Source: Membranihabitans marinus
Lineage (GTDB): Bacteria > Bacteroidota > Bacteroidia > Chitinophagales > Saprospiraceae
NCBI RefSeq assembly: GCF_021729155.1
Contig: NZ_JAJQYA010000030.1
Location: forward strand, 1 to 60,273
Length of the DNA: 60,273 nt
Direction of reading: 5' to 3'
Part shown: in pieces, positions 54,492 to 60,273 of the stretch
How positions within the stretch are numbered: the first letter of the stretch is position 1
Layout of the letters: the number at the start of each line of letters is the position of its first letter
Made by a program: the position numbers and the translations under genes
Notes under the pieces: model-generated
What the model was told of the DNA's origin: nothing
What the model saw: only the letters and a program-made list of their open reading frames with translations
Databases searched by the model: none

Positions 54492-55334
54492 ATGATTCTT
54501 ATTCTTGAATGTGGGTCAACCAAAAGTGACTGGAGTATAATTTCTAAAAACGGACTTGAACAGCGTTTTACCACTCATGGTATCAATCCGTCTACTCTTT
54601 CTCTTGAATTATTAGAAGACCATATTCGTGCAGGAATAATGGAGATCAAAGATCCAAAAGCGATAGCCAAAATATTCCATTACGGTGCCGGAGTGTCGGG
54701 TAAGGAACAACAAAAAATACTAGAATCGATATTTGCCAAGTTCCTACCTGGTGTACAGATAGAAATCAACAACGATGTACTAGCTGCGGTTAGATCGACG
54801 ATTGGTGACAGTGAAGGCATAGTATGTATTCTGGGTACTGGGTCGAATTCATGTTATTTTGACGGTGAAAAAATTGCAGCCAACTACAATGGTTTGGGTC
54901 ACCTTATAGGAGACGAAGGCAGTGGTGTGGATTTAGGTATTCGAATGATAAAACTATACAATAGCAATTCATTGCCTAGAGAAATAGCCAGTGAATTGGA
55001 CGAAGAACTACAAGATCGGTCGAAGTTTATTAATAAATTGTATAATCATCCCAAACCAAATCGATATTTGGCTACATTTGCTAAATTTGCAGGCAGTCAT
55101 AGGAATTATCCAGTGGTAAGTGATGAAATTAAAGATGCTTTTTCATGTTTAATTAAAAATTATTTATCAAAATATCCTAAAATTGCCGTACTTCCCGTTA
55201 ATTTTGTGGGTTCTATTTCTACGCACTTTAAGGAGTATTTAGTAGAAGTCATGGAAAGCAAAGGATATAAAGTAGGGAAAATTATTCTAAAACCAATGGT
55301 TGAACTGGAGTCATACCATAAAAAGGATTTATAG
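54492..55334 (+). CDS. BadF/BcrA-type N-acetylglucosamine kinase-like
   Basis: A 280-residue ASKHA-fold kinase. Phosphate-1 motif ECGSTKSDW (6-14), phosphate-2 GTGSNSC (about 116-122), and GHLIGDEGSGVDLG (about 137-150). Such proteins phosphorylate N-acetylglucosamine or related sugars. It lies 3 bp before pfkA, an order common in Bacteroidota. It could feed GlcNAc-6-P into the same pool as murQ. Confidence 0.9.
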   Translation: MILILECGSTKSDWSIISKNGLEQRFTTHGINPSTLSLELLEDHIRAGIMEIKDPKAIAKIFHYGAGVSGKEQQKILESIFAKFLPGVQIEINNDVLAAVRSTIGDSEGIVCILGTGSNSCYFDGEKIAANYNGLGHLIGDEGSGVDLGIRMIKLYNSNSLPREIASELDEELQDRSKFINKLYNHPKPNRYLATFAKFAGSHRNYPVVSDEIKDAFSCLIKNYLSKYPKIAVLPVNFVGSISTHFKEYLVEVMESKGYKVGKIILKPMVELESYHKKDL

Positions 55335-55337
55335 CTT

Positions 55338-56324
55338 ATGAAAACACGAAATATAGACAGAATAGCAGTTCTTACATCTGGTGGAGATGCACCGGGAATG
55401 AATGCCGCCATAAGAGGTGTAGTTAGAACAGCTGCCTTTCACAATAAACATGTCTATGGAATATACGGAGGATATGAGGGCATGATTAAAGGATCCATTA
55501 AGCGTATTGAAACCAATGATGTGGGGAATATTATCCATCGCGGTGGAACTATGCTTAAAACGGCGAGAAGTAAGGACTTTTATACTCCAGAAGGCCGACA
55601 ACGCGCCTATGAGTCACTTCAAGCACACGACATAGATGCTTGTATCGTTATTGGTGGTAATGGAACTTATACTGGAGCAGATGTTTTCTCTAAAGAATTC
55701 GATTTCCCCATGATGGGCATTCCTGGAACCATTGACAACGACATTTTCGGAAGTGATTTTACCATAGGATTTGATACTGCATTGAATACAGCAGTAGATG
55801 CTGTAGACAAGATTAGAGATACGGCAGATAGTCACAGTAGAGTTTTCTTTATTGAAGTAATGGGGCGACATTCAGGTTATATAGCTTTACATGCTGGTAT
55901 CGGAAGTGGAGCGACAGGAATACTGATTCCCGAAGCAGATAAAACCATTGAAGAATTAGTGGCCCAAATTAAAAAAGGTCATAAAAGAGGTAAGCTCTTT
56001 AGTTTAGTGGTAATAGCAGAAGGGAATAAAAATGGAGGAGCCACAGAAATTGCAAAAGCAGTGAATGAATTATATGCAGAAATAGAAACCAAGGTATCTA
56101 TTATAGGTCATTTACAACGTGGAGGAGCACCTTCATGTCACGACAGAGTATTGGCCTCTAGACTCGGAGCTGCAGCAGTTAGAGCTTTATTAGAAGGAAC
56201 ATACAACAAAGCTGTTGGCATTATCAATAATCAAGTAGTATATACGGAATTTGAAAAAGCCATTAGCGAAGCCAAAAAACCAAAACAATCACTTATTCAA
56301 ATGGCTGAAATACTATCCATGTAA
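55338..56324 (+). CDS. pfkA: 6-phosphofructokinase
   Basis: A 328-residue glycolytic kinase. ATP loop SGGDAPGMNAAIRG (about 14-27), GGNGTYTGA (Asn where E. coli has Asp103, Gly at the ATP-type position), PGTIDND catalytic Asp, and the effector/F6P segment EVMGRHSGYIA. The allosteric arginine and glycine pattern indicates the ATP-dependent rather than the PPi-dependent form. It overlaps cutA by one base (TAATG). Confidence 0.95.
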   Translation: MKTRNIDRIAVLTSGGDAPGMNAAIRGVVRTAAFHNKHVYGIYGGYEGMIKGSIKRIETNDVGNIIHRGGTMLKTARSKDFYTPEGRQRAYESLQAHDIDACIVIGGNGTYTGADVFSKEFDFPMMGIPGTIDNDIFGSDFTIGFDTALNTAVDAVDKIRDTADSHSRVFFIEVMGRHSGYIALHAGIGSGATGILIPEADKTIEELVAQIKKGHKRGKLFSLVVIAEGNKNGGATEIAKAVNELYAEIETKVSIIGHLQRGGAPSCHDRVLASRLGAAAVRALLEGTYNKAVGIINNQVVYTEFEKAISEAKKPKQSLIQMAEILSM

Positions 56325-56641
56325 TGAAAGCCAATACCATCCTCATCATCTATACGACTATTGACCGTCAATCTACTGGTCAAGAATTGATTCGTACTTT
56401 ATTGAATGAGAGAATAATAGGCTGTGGATTGACCACCCAAGCTAATAGCCAATACCATTGGATGGGTGATATAATCTCTGACAAAGAGTGGGTGTTGTGG
56501 ATGAAAACCATATTGCCCCTAAAAGAAAAAGCCATAGACCGGCTTGGGGAACTCCATCCCTATGATATTCCCTGCATCCTCAACTACACAGTGGAAGCAA
56601 ATAGCTCTTACGTAGAATGGTTGGAACAGCAGGTAGAATAA
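56324..56641 (+). CDS. cutA: CutA-like divalent-cation tolerance protein
   Basis: A 105-residue trimeric PII-like fold protein. Starts TILIIYTTIDRQSTGQELI, with IGCGLTTQANSQYHWMGDI and ELHPYDIPCILNYTV near the C-terminus, the CutA1 signatures. Linked to copper tolerance in E. coli, though function is debated. Overlaps pfkA by 1 bp. Confidence 0.92.
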   Translation: MKANTILIIYTTIDRQSTGQELIRTLLNERIIGCGLTTQANSQYHWMGDIISDKEWVLWMKTILPLKEKAIDRLGELHPYDIPCILNYTVEANSSYVEWLEQQVE

Positions 56642-56675
56642 TAGGGAAATAAGAAAAACTAATAGAGGATTCCCA

Positions 56676-56708
56676 TTGATGAGGATGGATTTATATTTTT
56701 TATCTTTG
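56676..56708 (+). promoter_or_regulatory. Candidate promoter of the amidohydrolase gene
   Basis: TTG (56676-56678), 22-bp spacer, TATCTTTG (56701-56708, exact TAnnTTTG). It lies 29 bp before the ATG. Confidence 0.55.
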
Positions 56709-56736
56709 TTTTTTTTACTTTTTAAGCGAAACCAGA

Positions 56737-59700
56737 ATGAAGAATATAGTACTCTTATCGTTGTTGTTGATATCCATCCAATCTGGCTATACCCAATCAG
56801 ACACTTCTAAATGGAATGTCAATAAGCCACCATTAAATTTAACGACTCATACCTATACATGGACAGAAGGGACTTGGATGGATATTGACATTAGTCCTGA
56901 TGGATCCACAATAGTTTTCGATATTCTGGGCGACATATACACCCTACCTATATCAGGAGGCAAGGCCACTCCGATTAGGGAGGGATTTTCTTGGGATATT
57001 CAACCCAAATACAGTCCTGATGGAAAAACCATCCTCTTTACCAGTGATGCCGGTGGAGGGGACAATATATGGATGATGGATAGCGATGGGAAAAACCCAC
57101 ATATGGTTACCAAGGAATCGTTTCGCTTATTGAACAATGGCGAATGGATGCCTGATGGCAATTATTTTGTAGCGAGAAAACATTTTACATCAGGTCGTTC
57201 TTTGGGTGCTGGAGAGATGTGGTTGTATCACAAAGAGGGCGGAAAAGGTATCGGTTTGACTACGAGAAAAAATGATCAACAAGATGTCAACGAACCCAGT
57301 GTTTCTCGAGATGGAAAATACCTATACTACAGTGAAGATGTTTACCCTGGAGGAAGTTTTCAATACAATAAAGACGTCAATAAAACCATTTATTGCATCA
57401 AGCAATACTCGTTTGAAGAAGGGGAATCCAAAACATTAATCAGCCTATCAGGCGGTGCTTCTAGACCACAAATTAGTCCCGATGGTAAATATCTGGCCTT
57501 TATCCGACGAGTGGACAATAAAACCGTCTTATATAAATATCATATTGAGTCTGGCCAAATGTATCCGATCTACGACGATTTGTCTAAAGATCAACAAGAA
57601 GCTTGGGCCATTTTTGGCACCTATCCCAGTTATGATTGGACTCCGGACGGAAAACACATTGTGATATGGGCCAAAGGAAAATTGTTTAAGATTGATGTAA
57701 ACACCTACCGGGCAAGTGAGATTCCTTTTGAAGTACATGCAGAAAAACAAATAGCGGAAACACTGCAATTCAAAAACAACGCATTTGACACGGAATTTAC
57801 CGCAAAAGTGATTCGCCATGCCATCACTACCCCAGATGAATCCACTCTAATCTTTAGTGCTTTGGGAAAATTGTGGTCAAAAAAACTACCCAATGGTCGT
57901 CCACAGATCCTCCTAGATACAGAAGCTTTTTTATTCGAGCCCGCCATTTCCAATGATGGGAAAACCTTAGCTTTTGTGAGTTGGGACGACAAGGAGAAAG
58001 GGAAACTTTGGACCATGAGCTACCCCAATGGGCAACCCAAAGCCATAACCAAAGCAAAAGGAATTTATCGGACTCCAAAGTTTTCTAATGATGGCAAAAA
58101 CATAGTTTTCAAAAAAGAAAGTGGCAATATCCACCAGGGTTATACGTACACACAAAATCCAGGCGTATACCTAATAGATACAGATGGAGGTGAAGTCAAA
58201 TTGATTACTGAAAATGGGGATTTTCCAATGTTTTCGGCTGATGACAAATATATTTATGTTCAACAAGGCGGCTATTTATTTGGCAGTACCACTAAGAGTT
58301 TATACAGAGTATCCGTTGACGGAGGACAAACAGAAGAAATTCTCACATCGAAATACGCTCAACGAATTGTTCCGAGTCCAGATGGTCGATGGGTAGCTTG
58401 GTCGGAACTATACAAAGTCTATGTTGCTGCGCTTCCTCCCAATCATCAGCGTATAGATGTCGACAAGCCGAGCATTGCATTTCCAATGGCGCAAGTGGCA
58501 CGAGACGCCGGCATCAATATTCATTGGTCGGTCAACAGTGATAAATTGTTTTGGATGTTGGGCGACCAATATTTCAGTGATTCATTAACAGAGCGATTTA
58601 AATTTTTAAATCAACAAGTAGATTCACTCCCTCCTATGGACTCCGTTGGAATATCTGTGGACTTAGAGGTCAAAAGCGATCAACCCAATGGAATATTAGT
58701 TCTTAGAAATGCTAGAATTATCACAATGACTCAGGATAGTGTGATTGAAAATGGGACCATCGTTATCGAAAACAATATCATTAAAAATGTAGGTCGATCG
58801 GGCAAAGTATCTATTCCAGCCAATGCCCATATCATTGACTGCAAAGGCAAGACCATCATGCCGGGCATGGTTGATGTTCACGGTCATTTGGGAGACTTTA
58901 GATATGGTTTAAGTCCACAAAAGAATTGGTATTACTGGGCTAATCTAGCCTATGGTGTAACCACAGCCCACGATCCTTCAAGCAACAGTGAAATGATATT
59001 TTCACATTCGGAAATGATTAAAGCAGGAGAAATGGTTGGTCCAAGACTTTTCTCTACTGGCACAATATTATATGGGGCAGATGGAGATTTCAAGGCTGTG
59101 ATCAACGATATAGAAGATGCGCGATCAGCCATTCGAAGAACCAAAGCCTACGGTGCATTTAGTGTCAAATCCTACAATCAACCGAGAAGGGACCAACGTC
59201 AACAAGTGATCAAGGCAGCGGCAGAAGAAAATATTCTAGTCATGCCAGAGGGAGGATCCACTTTTCATCACAACCTCAATCAAGTAGCCGATGGACATAC
59301 TGGGATAGAACACAATATTCCCATTGCCCCACTCTATGATGATGTACTTTCCTTTTGGGCCAGCAGTAAAGCGGCCAATACTCCTACGCTGATAGTCAGC
59401 TATGGATCTTTGAGTGGAGAGAATTATTACTACCAGAAATACGATGTATGGGAGAATCATAAATTGAAGCAATTCACCCCCAACTTTGTAATTGATTCAA
59501 GAAGCAAACACAGGACAATGGCTCCAGATGAGGAGTATGACAACGGACATATCTTGGTGGCCCGGACATTGAGTGAAATGCAAAAAAGAGGTATAAAAGT
59601 CAATCTAGGAGCACATGGTCAATTGCAGGGTCTAGGTGCGCATTGGGAATTGTGGATGTTGGCATCTGGAGGGATGTCAAACATGAATGCTCTGCGTTCA

Positions 59701-60006
59701 GCGACCATTAATGGAGCTGAATATTTGGGTATGAGCCATCAAATTGGAAGTATTGAAGCCAATAAATTGGCAGATCTTCTTATCCTCAACAGTAATCCAT
59801 TGGAAGATCTTCACAATAGCAGAGATTTGGAATATACCATTATCAATGGACGGGTATTTAAATCAGAAAATATGGAGGAAGTTTGGCCCAGAAAAAATCC
59901 AAGTCCCAGCTTTTATTTTCAAGAAGAAGGAAGTGGGTATACCGGCACGCAGACCATGGATGAAATCCACAGTAGCATGCACCAATGCGGTTGTGGAATG
60001 CATTAA
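56737..60006 (+). CDS. Exported PD40-propeller amidohydrolase
   Basis: A 1089-residue exported enzyme (signal peptide MKNIVLLSLLLISIQSGYTQ). Residues about 30-600 are a TolB-like/PD40 propeller: many blades read SPDGKTILFTSDAGGGDN or SPDGKYLAFIRR. Residues about 645-1060 are an amidohydrolase domain with metal ligands in GMVDVHGH (H713, H715), and ADLLIL near the end. The C-terminal tail HQCGCGMH has two Cys and two His, perhaps a metal site. The propeller may select peptides or act as a lid. Substrate unknown. Confidence 0.9.
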   Translation: MKNIVLLSLLLISIQSGYTQSDTSKWNVNKPPLNLTTHTYTWTEGTWMDIDISPDGSTIVFDILGDIYTLPISGGKATPIREGFSWDIQPKYSPDGKTILFTSDAGGGDNIWMMDSDGKNPHMVTKESFRLLNNGEWMPDGNYFVARKHFTSGRSLGAGEMWLYHKEGGKGIGLTTRKNDQQDVNEPSVSRDGKYLYYSEDVYPGGSFQYNKDVNKTIYCIKQYSFEEGESKTLISLSGGASRPQISPDGKYLAFIRRVDNKTVLYKYHIESGQMYPIYDDLSKDQQEAWAIFGTYPSYDWTPDGKHIVIWAKGKLFKIDVNTYRASEIPFEVHAEKQIAETLQFKNNAFDTEFTAKVIRHAITTPDESTLIFSALGKLWSKKLPNGRPQILLDTEAFLFEPAISNDGKTLAFVSWDDKEKGKLWTMSYPNGQPKAITKAKGIYRTPKFSNDGKNIVFKKESGNIHQGYTYTQNPGVYLIDTDGGEVKLITENGDFPMFSADDKYIYVQQGGYLFGSTTKSLYRVSVDGGQTEEILTSKYAQRIVPSPDGRWVAWSELYKVYVAALPPNHQRIDVDKPSIAFPMAQVARDAGINIHWSVNSDKLFWMLGDQYFSDSLTERFKFLNQQVDSLPPMDSVGISVDLEVKSDQPNGILVLRNARIITMTQDSVIENGTIVIENNIIKNVGRSGKVSIPANAHIIDCKGKTIMPGMVDVHGHLGDFRYGLSPQKNWYYWANLAYGVTTAHDPSSNSEMIFSHSEMIKAGEMVGPRLFSTGTILYGADGDFKAVINDIEDARSAIRRTKAYGAFSVKSYNQPRRDQRQQVIKAAAEENILVMPEGGSTFHHNLNQVADGHTGIEHNIPIAPLYDDVLSFWASSKAANTPTLIVSYGSLSGENYYYQKYDVWENHKLKQFTPNFVIDSRSKHRTMAPDEEYDNGHILVARTLSEMQKRGIKVNLGAHGQLQGLGAHWELWMLASGGMSNMNALRSATINGAEYLGMSHQIGSIEANKLADLLILNSNPLEDLHNSRDLEYTIINGRVFKSENMEEVWPRKNPSPSFYFQEEGSGYTGTQTMDEIHSSMHQCGCGMH

Positions 60007-60021
60007 ATTGACAAGTTTAAC

Positions 60022-60115
60022 TACTGTCACAGTAATAATAATATTGTCTTTAAGGAAGCGTAGCCACTGCGCCTAGGTTAGACAGGCTACCATACCGAGA
60101 CGTGATTGTTTTGAT
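60022..60115. repeat. Dispersed repeat segment, second copy of the 6305-type
   Basis: ACTGTCACAGTAATAATA, TTAAGGAAGCGTAGCCACTG and GGCTACCATACCGAGACGTG align with 6305-6405. It precedes a half unit of the 46-bp repeat at 60126. Confidence 0.55.
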
Positions 60116-60151
60116 ACATTACTATCGATTTACGAGGCAGTCACGCAAATT

Positions 60152-60219
60152 GTAGAGGCGCAAAATCTTGCGTCTCCCGAAACCACCTAATTGAGTCGCA
60201 AGGCATTGCGTCTCTACGT
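60152..60219. repeat. ACGTAGAG...CTCTACGT hairpin element, copy 2
   Basis: Same plan as 31279-31348: GTAGAGGCGC at the left, CTTGCGTCTC inside, CTCTACGT at the right, and the same flank TCAAAATGCATTAAAATATCAC. In both places the hairpin is fused to a half unit of the 46-bp repeat broken after CAGTCACG. Confidence 0.8.
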
Positions 60220-60273
60220 CCTCAAAATGCATTAAAATATCACATCTCGACACAATGAAATTTTCCATAGGAT

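Overview
The window is chromosomal DNA of a Bacteroidota bacterium, probably from the Saprospiria or a related marine lineage (the phylum is firm, the class is inference). The evidence is a PorT-type gliding/type IX secretion gene next to ubiE, Bacteroidota-style promoters (TTG then TAnnTTTG), many Bacteroidota lipoproteins, a CrtYcd-type lycopene cyclase with CrtZ and CrtB, IS66/IS4/IS21 remnants, and AT-rich genes with very AT-rich spacers. No rRNA, tRNA, CRISPR array or prophage was seen.

Layout. 1-1045: 5' part of an IS66 element (tnpA, tnpB, start of tnpC) cut by the window edge. 1046-2270 and 6200-8175: two copies of a large composite non-coding repeat (MITE-like piece, hairpins, 46-bp tandem array, three-hairpin module; the second also has ~312-bp tandem repeats). 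They flank a block with a 2-hydroxyacid dehydrogenase, a DUF547 protein, a TerB-like protein and an SH3 lipoprotein. 8301-11542: TRAP permease pair dctQM and a TPR protein. 11640-17499: core genes gyrA, ubiE, porT, ACP phosphodiesterase, ychF. 18068-19859: barrel protein and lipoprotein. 20632-25149: SulP transporter, Usp-like protein and an OmpR-type two-component system. 25332-29430: arginine deiminase, small lipoprotein, oxyR divergent from ahpC-ahpD. 29699-30769: Tat-type NHL protein. 30770-34060: accessory strip with IS21, IS4 and IS66 fragments, a broken gene, a SnoaL-like gene and a dense cluster of structured repeats. 34027-36503: carotenoid operon crtB-orf-crtZ-crtY. 38431-47866: murQ, second SulP, TauE exporter, DUF4918 glycosylase with a zinc-ribbon partner, DinB, Gfo/Idh/MocA oxidoreductase, methyltransferase, third SulP. 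48306-60006: rightward run of meaB, M23 peptidase, trx, DUF58, PPK2, S4, GlcNAc-kinase-like, pfkA, cutA and a large propeller-amidohydrolase. 60007-60273: another repeat piece.

How genes work together. OxyR, AhpC (C-terminal CPC motif) and AhpD form a complete peroxide module with a dyad in the shared promoter. MurQ and a BadF/BcrA-type sugar kinase fit cell-wall sugar salvage feeding glycolysis (pfkA), although they lie about 15 kb apart. CrtB, CrtZ and CrtY give the ends of a zeaxanthin-type pathway; the desaturase crtI is not here. Three different SulP carriers and a TauE-type carrier suggest heavy inorganic-anion traffic (bicarbonate or sulfate; substrate not decidable from sequence).

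The most unusual content is non-coding. At least five intergenic copies of a module with three consecutive hairpins have different stem sequences, yet the stems stay paired while loops and linkers stay constant. This is a covariation signature. In two places it terminates an exactly 46-bp tandem array. I do not recognise this family and regard it as the best candidate here for an undescribed system.
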